A stretch of 64,000 bases of DNA from Acanthosepion lycidas (lineage: Eukaryota; Mollusca; Cephalopoda; Sepiida; Sepiidae). The notes under the pieces are model-generated. The model had not been told where the DNA came from, ran no database searches, and saw only the letters and a program-made list of their open reading frames with translations. Both the position numbers and the translations under genes were made by a program. The stretch is from NCBI GenBank assembly GCA_963932145.1, contig OZ010603.1, forward strand, positions 80,585,622 through 80,649,621, given 5' to 3'. Positions 28,600 to 42,900 of the stretch are shown here, piece after piece (positions within the stretch are counted from its first letter, which is position 1; every line of letters starts with the position of its first letter).

Positions 28600-31500
28600 T
28601 TGAAATGTGCATAGGTTGAATATGGAGTGAAGCCAAAGCTCCGAACTCTTCAATGCATTATTTTCAATATTCCTGAAGATATCTTCGTTCTTTCTTGACA
28701 GGTTTTCGGGTTGGTTGAAATGTCTATAGGTTGAATATGGAGTGAAGCCGAAGCTCCGAACTCTTCAATGCATTATTTTCAATATTCCTGAAGATATCTG
28801 CATTGTTTCGTAACAGGTTTTCGGATTGGTTGAAATGTCCATAGGTTGAGTGTGGAGTGAAGCCAAAGTTCCGAACACTTCAATCCATTATTTTCAATAT
28901 TCCTGAAGATATCTGCATTGTTTCTTAACAGGTTTTCGGGTTGGTTGAAATGTCCATAAGTTGAATATAGAGTGAAGCCAAAGCTCCGAACTCTTCAATG
29001 CATTATTTTCAATATTCCTGAAGATATCTTCGTTCTTTCTTAACAGGTTTTCGGGTTGGTTGAAATGTCTATAGGTTGAATATGGAGTGAAGCCGAAGCT
29101 CCGAACTCTTCAATGCATTATTTTCAATATTCCTGAAGATATCTGTATTGTTTCGTAACAGGTTTTCTGGTTGGTTGAAATGTCCATAGGTTGAGTATGG
29201 AGTGAAGCCAAAGCTCCGAACACTTCAATGCATTATTTTCAATATACCTGAAGATATCTGCATTGTCTCTTAACAGGTTTTCGGGTTGGTTGAAATGTCC
29301 ATAGGTTGAATATGGAGTGAAGCCAAAGCTCCGAACACTTCAATGCATTATTTTCAATATTCCTGAAGATATCTGCATTGTTTCGTAACAGGTTTTTCGG
29401 TTGGCTGAAATGACTATAGGTTGAATATGGAGTGAAGCCAAAGGTCTGAAAACTTCAATGCATTATTTTCAATATTCCTGAAGATATTTGCATTGTTTCT
29501 TAACAGGTTTTCGGGTTGGGTGAAATGTCCATAGTTTGAATATGGAGTGAAGCCAAAGCTCCGAACACTTCAATGCATTATTTTCAATATTCCTGAAGAT
29601 ATCTGCATTGTTTCGTAACAGGTTCTCGGGTTGGCTGAAATGACCATAGGTTGAATATGGAGTGAAGCCACAGCTCCGAACTCTTCAATGCATTATTTTC
29701 AGTATTCCTGAAGATATCAGCATTGTTTCGTAACAGGTTTTCGGTCTGGCTGAAATGTCCATAGGTTGAATATGTAGTGAAGCCAAAGCTCCGAACTCTT
29801 CATTGCATTATTTTCAATATTCCTTAAGATATCGGCATTGTTTCTTAAAAGGTTTTCGGGTTGGTGGAAATGTCCATAGGTTGAATATGGAGTGAAGCCA
29901 ATGCTCCGAACTATTCAATGCATTATTTTCAATATTCCTGAAGATATCTGCATTGTTTGTTAACAGGTTTTCGGGTTGGTTGAAATGTGCATAGGTTGAA
30001 TATTGAGTGAAGCCAAAGCTCCGAACTCTTCAATGCATTATTTTCAATATTCCTGAAGATATCTGCATTGTTTCGTAACAGGTTTTCGGATTGGTTGAAA
30101 TGTCCATAGGTTGAGTATGGAGTGAAGCCAAAGCTCCGAACTCTTCAATGCATTATTTTCAATATTCCTGAAGATATCTGCATTGTTTTTTAACAGGTTT
30201 TCGGGTTGGTTTAAATGACCATAGGTTGAATATGGAGTGAAGCCAAAGCTCCGAACTCTTCAATGCATTATTTTCAATATTCCTGAAGATATCTGCATTG
30301 TTTCGTAACAGGTTTTCGGATTGGTTGAAATGTCCATAGGTTGAGTGTGGAGTGAAGCCAAATTTCCGAAATCTTCAATCCATTATTTTCAATATTCCTG
30401 AAGATATCTTCGTTCTTTCTTAACAGGTTTTCGGGTTGGTTGAAATGTCTATAGGTTGAATATGGAGTGAAGCCGAAGCTCCGAACTCTTCAATGCATTA
30501 TTTTCAATATTCCTGAAGATATCTGTATTGTTTCGTAACAGGTTTTCTGGTTGGTTGAAATGTCCATAGGTTGAGTCTGGAGTGAAGCCAAAGCTCCGAA
30601 CTCTTCAATGCATTATTTTCAATATTCCTGAAGATATCTGCATTGTCTCTTAACAGGTTTTCGGGTTGGTTGAAATGTCCATAGGTTGAATATGGAGTGA
30701 AGCCAAAGCTCCGAACACTTCAATGCATTATTTTCAATATTCCTGAAGATATCTGCATTGTTTCGTAACAGGTTTTCGGGTTGGCTGAAATGACTATAGG
30801 TTGAATATGGCTTGAAGCCAAAGGTCCGAAATCTTCAATGCATTATTTTCAATATTCCTGAAGATATTTGCATTGTTTCTTAACAGGTTTTCGGGTTGGG
30901 TGAAATGTCCATAGGTTGAATATGGAGTGAAGCCAAAGCTCCGAAAACTTCAATGCATTATTTTAACTATTCCTGAAGATATCTGCATTGTTTCGTAACA
31001 GGTTCTCGGGTTGGCTGAAATGACCATAGTTTGAATATGGAGTGAAGCCACAGCTCCGAACTCTTCAATGCATTATTTTCAGTATTCCTGAAGATATCAG
31101 CATTGTTTCGTAACAGGTTTTCGGTCTGGCTGAAATGTCCATAGGTTGAATATGTAGTGAAGCCAAAGCTCCGAACTCTTCAATGCATTATTTTCAATAT
31201 TCCTTAAGATATCTGCATTGTTTCTTAAAAGGTTTTCGTGTTGGTGGAAATGTCCATAGGTTGAATATGGAGTGAAGCCAATGCTCCGAACTCTTCAATG
31301 CATTATTTTCAATATTCCTGAAGATATCTGCATTGTTTCGTAACAGGTTTTCGGATTGGTTGAAATGTCCATAGGTTGAGTGTGGAGTGAAGCCAAAGTT
31401 CCGAACTCTTCAATCCATTATTTTCAATATTCCTGAAGATATCTGCATTGTTTCTTAACAGGTTTTCGGGTTGGTTGAAATGTCCATAAGTTGAATATAG

Positions 31501-34500
31501 AGTGAAGCCAAAGCTCCGAACTCTTCAATGCATTATTTTCAATATTCCTGAAGATATCTTCGTTCTTTCTTAACAGGTTTTCGGGTTGGTTGAAATGTCT
31601 ATAGGTTGAATATCGCGTGAAGCCGAAGCTCCGAACTCTTCAATGCATTATTTTCAATATTCCTGAAGATATCTGTATTGTTTCGTAACAGGTTTTCTGG
31701 TTGGTTGAAATGTCCATAGGTTGAGTATGGAGTGAAGCCAAAACTCCGAACTCTTCAATGCATTATTTTCAATATTCCTGAAGATATCTGCATTGTCTCT
31801 TAACAGGTTTTCGGGTTGGTTGAAATGTCCATAGGTTGAATATGTAGTGAAGCCAAAGCTCCGAACACTTCAATGCATTATTTTCAATATTCCTGAAGAT
31901 ATCTGCATTGTTTCGTAACAGGTTTTCGGGTTGGCTGAAATGACTATAGGTTGAATATGGAGTGAAGCCAAAGCTCCGAACTCTTCAATGCATTATTTTC
32001 AATATTCCTGAAGATATTTGCATTGTTTCTTAACAGGTTTTCGGGTTGGGTGAAATGTCCATAGTTTGAATATGGAGTGAAGCCAAAGCTCCGAACATTT
32101 CAATGCATTATTTTCAATATTCCTGAAGATATCTGCATTGTTTCGTAACAGGTTCTCGGGTTGGCTGAAATGACCATAGGTTGAATATGGAGTGAAGCCA
32201 CAGCTCCGAACTCTTCAATGCATTATTTTCAGTATTCCTGAAGATACCAGCATTGTTTCGTAACAGGTTTTCGGTCTGGCTGAAATGTCCATAGGTTGAA
32301 TATGTAGTGAAGCTAAAGCTCCGAACACTTCAATGCATTATTTTCAATATTCCTTAAGATATCGGCATTGTTTCTTAAAAAGTTTTCGGGTTGGTGGAAA
32401 TGTCCATAGGTTGAATATGGAGTGAAGCCAATGCTCCGAACTCTTCAATGCATTATTTTCAATATTCCTGAAGATATCTGCATTGTTTCGTAACAGGTTT
32501 TCGGATTGGTTGAAATGTCCATAGGTTGAGTGTGGAGTGAAGCCAAAGTTCCGAACTCTTCAATCCATTATTTTCAATATTCCTGAAGATATCTGCATTG
32601 TTTCTTAACAGGTTTTCGGGTTGGTTGAAATGTCCATAAGTTGAATATAGAGTGAAGCCAAAGCTCCGAACTCTTCAATGCATTATTTTCAATATTCCTG
32701 AAGATATCTTCGTTCTTTCTTAACAGGTTTTCGGGTTGGTTGAAATGTCTATAGGTTGAATATCGCGTGAAGCCGAAGCTCCGAACTCTTCAATGCATTA
32801 TTTTCAATATTCCTGAAGATATCTGTATTGTTTCGTAACAGGTTTTCTGGTTGGTTGAAATGTCCATAGGTTGAGTATGGAGTGAAGCCAAAACTCCGAA
32901 CTCTTCAATGCATTATTTTCAATATTCCTGAAGATATCTGCATTGTCTCTTAACAGGTTTTCGGGTTGGTTGAAATGTCCATAGGTTGAATATGTAGTGA
33001 AGCCAAAGCTCCGAACACTTCAATGCATTATTTTCAATATTCCTGAAGATATCTGCATTGTTTCGTAACAGGTTTTCGGGTTGGCTGAAATGACTATAGG
33101 TTGAATATGGAGTGAAGCCAAAGCTCCGAACTCTTCAATGCATTATTTTCAATAGTCCTGAAGATATTTGCATTGTTTCTTAACAGGTTTTCGGGTTGGG
33201 TGAAATGTCCATAGTTTGAATATGGAGTGAAGCCAAAGCTCCGAACACTTCAATGCATTATTTTCAATATTCCTGAAGATATCTGCATTGTTTCGTAACA
33301 GGTTCTCGGGTTGGCTGAAATGACCATAGGTTGAATATGGAGTGAAGCCACAGCTCCGAACTCTTCAATGCATTATTTTCAGTATTCCTGAAGATACCAG
33401 CATTGTTTCGTAACAGGTTTTCGGTCTGGCTGAAATGTCCATAGGTTGAATATGTAGTGAAGCTAAAGCTCCGAACACTTCAATGCATTATTTTCAATAT
33501 TCCTTAAGATATCGGCATTGTTTCTTAAAAGGTTTTCGGGTTGGTGGAAATGTCCATAGGTTGAATATGGAGTGAAGCCTATGCTCCGAACTCTTCAATG
33601 CATTATTTTCAATATTCCTGAAGATATCTGCATTGTTTGTTAACAGGTTTTCGGGTTGGTTGAAATGTGCATAGGTTGAATATTGAGTGAAGCCAAAGCT
33701 CCGAACTCTTCAATGCATTATTTTCAATATTCCTGACGATATCTGCATTGTTTCGTAACAGGATTTCGGATTGGTTGAAATGTCCATAGGTTGAGTATGG
33801 AGTGAAGCCAAAGCTCCGAACTCTTCAATGCATTATTTTCAATATTCCTGAAGATATCTGCATTGTTTTTTAACAGGTTTTCGGGTTGGTTTAAATGACC
33901 ATAGGTTGAATATGGAGTGAAGCCAAAGCTCCGAACTCTTCAATGCATTATTTTCAATATTCCTGAAGATATCTGCATTGTTTCGTAACAGGTTTTCGGA
34001 TTGGTTGAAATGTCCATAGGTTGAGTGTGGAGTGAAGCCAAATTTCCGAACTCTTCATTCCATTATATTCAATATTCCTGAAGATATCTGCATTGTTTCT
34101 TAACAGGTTTTCGGGTTGGTTGAAATGTCCATAAGTTGAATATAGAGTGAAGCCAAAGCTCCGAACTCTTCAATGCATTATTTTCAATATTCCTGAAGAT
34201 ATCTTCGTTCTTTCTTAACAGGTTTTCGGGTTGGTTGAAATGTCTATAGGTTGAATATGGCGTGAAGCCGAAGCTCCGAACTCTTCAATGCATTATTTTC
34301 AATATTCCTGAAGATATCTGTATTGTTTCGTAACAGGTTTTCTGGTTGGTTGAAATGTCCATAGGTTGAGTATGGAGTGAAGCCAAAGCTCCGAACTCTT
34401 CAATGCATTATTTTCAATATTCCTGAAGATATCTGCATTGTCTCTTAACAGGCTTTCGGGTTGGTTGAAATGTCCATAGGTTGAATATGGAGTGAAGCCA

Positions 34501-37500
34501 AAGCTCCGAACACTTCAATGCATTATTTTCAATATTCCTGAAGATATCTGCATTGTTTCGTAACAGGTTTTCGGGTTGGCTGAAATGACTATATGTTGAA
34601 TATGGCGTGAAGCCAAAGGTCCGAAATCTTCAATGCATTATTTTCAATATTCCTGAAGATATTTGCATTGTTTCTTAACAGGTTTTCGGGTTGGGTGAAA
34701 TGTCAGTAGGTTGAATATGGAGTGAAGCCAAAGCTCCGAACACTTCAATGCATTATTTTAACTATTCCTGAAGATATCTGCATTGTTTCGTAACAGGTTC
34801 TCGGGTTGGCTGAAATGACCATAGGTTGAATATGGAGTGAAGCCACAGCTCCGAAAACTTCAATGCATTATTTTCAGTATTCCTGAAGATATCAGCATTG
34901 TTTCGTAACAGGTTTTCGGTCTGGCTGAAATGTCCATAGGTTGAATATGTAGTGAAGCCAAAGCTCCGAACTCTTCAATGCATTATTTTCAATATTCCTT
35001 AAGATATCGGCATTGTTTCTTAAAAGGTTTTCGGGTTGGTGGAAATGTCCATAGGTTGAATATGGAGTGAAGCCAATGCTCCGAACTCTTCAATGCATTA
35101 TTTTCAATATTCCTGAAAATATCTGCATTGTTTCGTAACAGGTTTTCGGATTGGTTGAAATGTCCATAGGTTGAGTGTGGAGTGAAGCCAAAGTTCCGAA
35201 CTCTTCAATCCATTATTTTCAATATTCCTGAAGATATCTGCATTGTTTCTTAACAGGTTTTCGGGTTGGTTGAAATGTCCATAAGTTGAATATAGAGTGA
35301 AGCCAAACTCCGAACTCTTCAATGCATTATTTTCAATATTCCTGAAGATATCTTCGTTCTTTCTTAACAGGTTTTCGGGTTTGTTGAAATGTCTATAGGT
35401 TGAATATGGCGTGAAGCCGAAGCTCCGAACTCTTCAATGCATTATTTTCAATATTCCTGAAGATATCTGTATTGTTTCGTAACAGGTTTTCTGGTTGGTT
35501 GAAATGTCCATAGGTTGAGTATGGAGTGAAGCCAAAGCTCCGAACTCTTCAATGCATTATTTTCAATATTCCTGAAGATATCTGCATTGTCTCTTAACAG
35601 GTTTTCGGGTTGGTTGAAATGTCCATAGGTTGAATATGGAGTGAAACCAAAGGTCCGAAAACTTCAATGCATTATTTTCAATATTCCTGAAGATATTTGC
35701 ATTGTTTCATAACAGGTTTTCGGGTTGGGTGAAATGTCCATAGGTTGAATATGGAGTGAAGCCAAAGCTCCGAACACTTCAATGCATTATTTTCAATATT
35801 CCTGAAGATATCTGCATTGTTTCGTAACAGGTTCTCGGGTTGGCTGAAATGACCATAGGTTGAATATGGAGTGAAGCCACAGCTCCGAACTCTTCAATGC
35901 ATTATTTTCAGTATTCCTGAAGATATCAGCATTGTTTCGTAACAGGTTTTCGGTCTGGCTGAAATGTCCATAGGTTGAACATGTAGTGAAGCCAAAGCTC
36001 CGAACTCTTCAATGCATTATTTTCAATATTCCTTAAGATATCGGCATTGTTTCTTAAAAGGTTTTCGGGTTGGTGGAAATGTCCATAGGTTGAATATGGA
36101 CTGAAGCCAATGCTCCGAACTCTTCAATGCATTATTTTCAATATTCCTGAAGATATCTGCATTGTTTGTTAACAGGTTTTCAGGTTGGTTGAAATGTGCA
36201 TAGGTTGAATATGGAGTGAAGCCAAAGCTCCGAACTCTTCAATGCATTATTTTCAATATTCCTGAAGATATCTGCATTGTTTCGTAACAGGTTTTCGGAT
36301 TGGTTGAAATGTCCATAGCTTGAGTATGGAGTGAAGCCAAAGCTCCGAACTCTTCAATGCATTATTTTCAATATTCCTGAAGATATCTGCATTGTTTTTT
36401 AACAGGTTTTCGGGTTGGTTTAAATGACCATAGTTTGAATATGGAGTGAAGCCAAAGCTCCGAACTCTTCAATGCATTATTTTCAATATTCCTGAAGATA
36501 TCTGCATTGTTTCGTAACAGGTTTTCGGATTGGTTGAAATGTCCATAGGTTGAGTGTGGAGTGAAGCCAAAGTTCCGAACTCTTCAATCCATCATTTTCA
36601 ATATTCCTGAAGATATCTGCATTGTTTCTTAACATGTTTTCGGGTTGGTTGAAATGTCCATAAGTTGAATATAGAGTGAAGCCAAAGCTCCGAACTCTTC
36701 AATGCATTATTTTCAATATTCCTGAAGATATCTTCGTTCTTTCTTAACAGGTTTTCGGGTTGGTTGAAATGTCTATAGGTTGAATATGGCGTGAAGCCGA
36801 AGCTCCGAACTCTTCAATGCATTATTTTCAATATTCCTGAAGATATCTGTATTGTTTCGTAACAGGTTTTCTGGTTGGTTGAAATGTCCATAGGTTGAGT
36901 ATGGAGTGAAGCCAAAGCTCCGAACTCTTCAATGCATTATTTTCAATATTCCTGAAGATATCTGCATTGTCTCTTAACAGGTTTTCGTGTTGGTTGAAAT
37001 GTCCATAGGTTGAATATGGAGTGAAATCAAAGGTCCGAAAACTTCAATGCATTATTTTCAATAATCCTGAAGATATTTGCATTGTTTCTTAACAGGTTTT
37101 CGGGTTGGGTGAAATGTCCATAGGTTGAATATGGAGTGAAGCCAAAGCTCCGAACACTTCAATGCATTATTTTCAATATTCCTGAAGATATCTGCATTGT
37201 TTCGTAACAGGTACTCGGGTTGGCTGAAATGACCATAGGTTGAATATGGAGTGAAGCCACAGCTCCGAACTCTTCAATGCATTATTTTCAGTATTCCTGA
37301 AGATATCAGCATTGTTTCGTAACAGGTTTTCGGTCTGGCTGAAATGTCCATAGGTTGAACATGTAGTGAAGCCAAAGCTCCGAACTCTTCAATGCATTAT
37401 TTTCCATATTCCTTAAGATATCGGCATTGTTTCTTAAAAGGTTTTCGGGTTGGTGGAAATGTCCATAGGTTGAATATGGACTGAAGCCAATGCTCCGAAC

Positions 37501-40500
37501 TCTTCAATGCATTATTTTCAATATTCCTGAAGATATCTGCATTGTTTGTTAACAGGTTTTCGGGTTGGTTGAAATGTGCATAGGTTGAATATGGAGTGAA
37601 GCCAAAGCTCCGAACTCTTCAATGCATTATTTTCAATATTCCTGAAGATATCTGCATTGTTTCGTAACAGGTTTTCGGATTGGTTGAAATGTCCATAGGT
37701 TGAGTATGGAGTGAAGCCAAAGCTCCGAACTCTTCAATGCATTATTTTCAATATTCCTGAAGATATCTGCATTGTTTTTTAACAGGTTTTCGGGTTGGTT
37801 GAAATGACCATAGGTTGAATATGGAGTGAAGCCAAAGCTCCGAACTCTTCAATGCATTATTTTCAATATTCCTGAAGATATCTGCATTGTTTCGTAACAG
37901 GTTTTCGGATTGGTTGAAATGTCCATAGGTTGAGTGTGGAGTGAAGCCAAATTTCCGAACTCTTCAATCCATTATTTTCAATATTCCTGAAGATATCTTC
38001 GTTCTTTCTTAACAGGTTTTCGGGTTCGTTGAAATGTCTATAGGTTGAATATGGAGTGAAGCCGAAGCTCCGAACGCTTCAATGCATTATTTTCAATATT
38101 CCTGAAGATATCTGTATTGTTTCGTAACAGGATTTCTGGTTGGTTGAAATGTCCATAGGTTGAGTATGGAGTGAAGCCAAAGCTCCGAACTCTTCAATGC
38201 ATTATTTTCAATATTCCTGAAGATATCTGCATTGTCTCTTAACAGGTTTTCGGGTTGGTTGAAATGTCCATAGGTTGAATATGGAGTGAAGCAAAAGCTC
38301 CGAACACTTCAATGCATTATTTTCAATATTCCTGAAGATATCTGCATTGTTTCGTAACAGGTTTTCGGGTTGGCTGAAATGACTATAGGTTGAATATGGA
38401 GTGAAGCCAAAGGTCCGAAATCTTCAATGCATTATTTTCAATATTCCTGAAGATATTTGCATTGTTTCTTAACAGGTTTTCGGGTTGGGTGAAATGTCCA
38501 TAGGTTGAATATGGAGTGAAGCCAAAGCTCCGAACACTTCAATGCATTATTTTAACTATTCCTGAAGATATCTGCATTGTTTCGTAACAGGTTTTCGGAT
38601 TGGTTGAAATGTCCATAGCTTGAGTATGGAGTGAAGCCAAAGCTCCGAACTCTTCAATGCATTATTTTCAATATTCCTGAAGATATCTGCATTGTTTTTT
38701 AACAGGTTTTCGGGTTGGTTTAAATGACCATAGGTTGAATATGGAGTGAAGCCAAAGCTCCGAACTCTTCAATGCATTATTTTCAATATTCCTGAAGATA
38801 TTTGCATTGTTTCGTAACAGGTTTTCGGATTGGTTGAAATGTCCATAGGTTGAGTGTGGAGTGAAGCCAAAGTTCCGAACTCTTCAATCCATCATTTTCA
38901 ATATTCCTGAAGATATCTGCATTGTTTCTTAACAGGTTTTCGGGTTGGTTGAAATGTCCATAAGTTGAATATAGAGTGAAGCCAAAGCTCCGAACTCTTC
39001 AATGCATTATTTTCAATATTCCTGAAGATATCTTCGTTCTTTCTTAACAGGTTTTCGGGTTGGTTGAAATGTCTATAGGTTGAATATGGCGTGAAGCCGA
39101 AGCTCCGAACTCTTCAATGCATTATTTTCAATATTCCTGAAGATATCTGTATTGTTTCGTAACAGGTTTTCTGGTTGGTTGAAATGTCCATAGGTTGAGT
39201 ATGGAGTGAAGCCAAAGCTCCGAACTCTTCAATGCATTATTTTCAATATTCCTGAAGATATCTGCATTGTCTCTTAACAGGTTTTCGGGTTGGTTGAAAT
39301 GTCCATAGGTTGAATATGGAGTGAAACCAAAGGTCCGAAAACTTCAATGCATTATTTTCAATATTCCTGAAGATATTTGCATTGTTTCTTAACAGGTTTT
39401 CGGGTTGGGTGAAATGTCCATAGGTTGAATATGGAGTGAAGCCAAAGCTCCGAACACTTCAATGCATTATTTTCAATATTCCTGAAGATATCTGCATTGT
39501 TTCGTAACAGGTTCTCGGGTTGGCTGAAATGACCATATGTTGAATATGGAGTGAAGCCACAGCTCCGAACTCTTCAATGCATTATTTTCAGTATTCCTGA
39601 AGTTATCAGCATTGTTTCGTAACAGGTTTTCGGTCTGGCTGAAATGTCCATAGGTTGAACATGTAGTGAAGCCAAAGCTCCGAACTCTTCAATGCATTAT
39701 TTTCAATATTCCTTAAGATATCGGCATTGTTTCTTAAAAGGTTTTCGGGTTGGTGGAAATGTCCATAGGTTGAATATGGACTGAAGCCAATGCTCCGAAC
39801 TCTTCAATGCATTATTTTCAATATTCCTGAAGATATCTGCATTGTTTGTTAACAGGTTTTCGGGTTGGTTGAAATGTGCATAGGTTGAATATGGAGTGAA
39901 GCCAAAGCTCCTAACACTTCAATGCATTATTTTCAATATTCCTGAAGATATCTGCATTGTTTCGTAACAGGTTTTCGGATTGGTTGAAATGTCCATAGGT
40001 TGAGTATGGAGTGAAGCCAAAGCTCCGAACTCTTCAATGCATTATTTTCAATATTCCTGAAGATATCTGCATTGTTTTTTAACAGGTTTTCGGGTTGGTT
40101 TAAATGACCATAGGTTGAATATGGAGTGAAGCCAAAGCTCCGAACTCTTCAATGCATTATTTTCAATATTCCTGAAGATATCTGCATTGTTTCGTAACAG
40201 GTTTTCGGATTGGTTGAAATGTCCATAGGTTGAGTGTGGAGTGAAGCCAAATTTCCGAACTCTTCAATCCATTATTTTCAATATTCCTGAAGATATCTGC
40301 ATTGTTTCTTAACAGGTTTTCGGGTTGGTTGAAATGTCCATATGTTGAATATAGAGTGAAGCCAAAGCTCCGAACTCTACAATGCATTATTTTCAATATT
40401 CCTGAAGATATCTTCGTTCTTTCTTAACAGGTTTTCGGGTTGGTTGAAATGTCTATAGGTTGAATATGGAGTGAAGCCGAAGCTCCGAACTCTTCAATGC

Positions 40501-42900
40501 ATTATTTTCAATATTCCTGAAGATATCTGTATTGTTTCGTAACAGGTTTTCTGGTTGGTTGAAATGTCCATAGGTTGAGTATGGAGTGAAGCCAAAGCTC
40601 CGAACTCTTCAATGCATTATTTTCAATATTCCTGAAGATATCTGCATTGTCTCTTAACAGGTTTTCGGGTTGGTTGAAATGTCCATAGGGTGAATATGGA
40701 GTGAAGCCAAAGCTCCGAACACTTCAATGCATTATTTTCAATATTCCTGAAGATATCTGCATTGTTTCGTAACAGGTTTTCGGGTTGGCTGAAATGACTA
40801 TAGGTTGAATATGGAGTGAAGCCAAAGGTCCGAAATCTTCAATGCATTATTTTCAATATTCCTGAAGATATTTGCATTGTTTCTTAACAGGTTTTCGGGT
40901 TGGGTGAAATGTCCATAGGTTGAATATGGAGTGAAGCCAAAGCTCCGAACACTTCAATGCATTATTTTAACTATTCCTGAAGATATCTGCATTGTTTCGT
41001 AACAGGTTCTCGGGTTGGCTGAAATGACCATAGGTTGAATATGGAGTGAAGCCACAGCTCCGAACTCTTCAATGCATTATTTTCAGTATTCCTGAAGATA
41101 TCAGCATTGTTTCGTAACAGGTTTTCGGTCTGGCTGAAATGTCCATAGGTTGAATATGTAGTGAAGCCAAAGCTCCGAACTCTTCAATGCATTATTTTCA
41201 ATATTCCTTAAGATATCGGCATTGTTTCTTAAAAGGTTTTCGGATTGGTTGAAATGTCCATAGGTTGAGTATGGAGTGAAGCCAAAACTTCGAACTCTTC
41301 AATGCATTATTTTCAATATTCCTGAAGATATCGGCATTGTTTTTTAACAGGTTTTCGGGTTGGTTTAAATGACCATAGGTTGAATATAGAGTGAAGCCAA
41401 AGCTCCAAACTCTTCAATGTATCATTTTCAATATTCCTGAAGATATCTGCATTGATTCTTAGCAGGTTTTCTGGTTGGTTGAAATGTCCATAGGTTGAAT
41501 ATGGAGTGAAGCCAAAGCTCCGAACTCTTCAATGCATTATTTTCAATATTCCTGAAGATATCTGCATTGCTTTGTAACGGGTTTTCTGGTTGGTTGAAAT
41601 GTCCATAGGTTGAATATGGAGTGAAGCCAAAGCTCCGAACTCATCAATGCATTATTTTCAGTATTCCTGAAGATATCAGCATTGTTTCGTAACAGGTTTT
41701 CGGGCTGGCTGAAATGTCCATAGGTTGAATATGGAGTGAAGCCAAAGCACCGAAATCTTCAATTCATTATTTTCAATATTCCTGAAGATATCTGCATTGT
41801 TTCTTAACAGGTTTTCGGGTTGGTTGAAATGTCCATAGGTTGAATATGGAGTGAAGCCAAAGCTCCGAACACTTCAATGCATTATTTTCAATATTCCTGA
41901 AGATATCTGCATTGTTTGTTAACAGGTTCTCGGGTTGGCTGAAATGACTATATGTTGAATATGGAGTGAAGCCAAACCACCGAAATCTTCAATTCATTAT
42001 ATTCAATATTCCTGAAGATATCTGCATTGTTTCTTAACAGGTTTTCGGGTTGGTGGAAATGTCCATAGGTTGAATATGGAGTGAAGCCAATGCTCCGAAC
42101 TCTTCTATGCATTATTTTCAATATTCCTGAAGATATCTGCATTGTTTCTTAACAGGTTTTCGGGTTGGTTGAAATGTCCATAAGTTGAATATGGAGTGAA
42201 GCCAAAGCTCCGAACTCTTCAATGCATTATTTTCAATATTCCTGAAGATATCTGCATTGATTCTTAGCATGTTTTCGGGTTGGTTGAAATGTCCATAGGT
42301 TGAATATGGAGTGAACCCAAATCTCCGAACTCTTCAATGCATTATTTTCAATATTCCTGAAGATATCTGCATTGTTTCGTAACAGGTTTTCGGGTTGGTT
42401 GACATGTCCATATGTTCAATATGGAGTGAAGCCAAAGCTCCGAACTCTTCAATGCATTATTTTCAGTATTCCTGAAGATATCAGCATTGTTTCGTAACAG
42501 GTTTTCGGGCTGGCTGAAATGTCCATAGGTTGAATATGGAGTGAAGCCAAAGCTCCGAACTCTTCAATGCATTATTTTCAATATTCCTGAAGATATCTGC
42601 ATTGTTTCGTAACAGGTTTTCGGGTTGGTTGAAATGTCCATTGTTTGAATATGGAGTGAATCCAAAGCTCCGAACACTTCAATGCATTATTTTCAATATT
42701 CCTGAAGATATATGCATTGTTTCTTAACAGGTTTTCGGGTTGGTTGAAATGTGCATAGGTTGAATATGGAGTGAAGCCAAAGCTCCGAACTCTTCAATGC
42801 ATTATTTTCAATATTCCTGAAGATATCTTCGTTCTTTCTTAACAGGTTTTCGGGTTGGTTGAAATGTCTATAGGTTGAATATGGAGTGAAGCCGTAGCTC
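28600..42900 (+). repeat. Irregular 9- to 13-monomer higher-order repeats
   Basis: The marker ATCTTCGTTC occurs at 28681, 29026, 30406, 31556, 32706, 34201, 35350, 36730, 37995, 39030, 40410 and 42825. These spacings are 3, 12, 10, 10, 13, 10 (minus 1 bp), 12, 11, 9, 12 and 21 monomers. The copies 31320-32400 and 32470-33550 are almost identical and share the rare TATCGCGTGAAGCC variant at 31611 and 32761. Confidence 0.8.

Noticed and set aside
1424..42142. Numerous 64-84-residue minus-strand open frames with similar proteins (SELWLHSIFNLWTFQPTRK-like)
   Set aside because: They recur only because the 115-bp monomer recurs. The frame shifts by one each monomer, length is limited to about two monomers, and subfamily mutations make or break them freely. 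No promoter, splice or start context supports translation.
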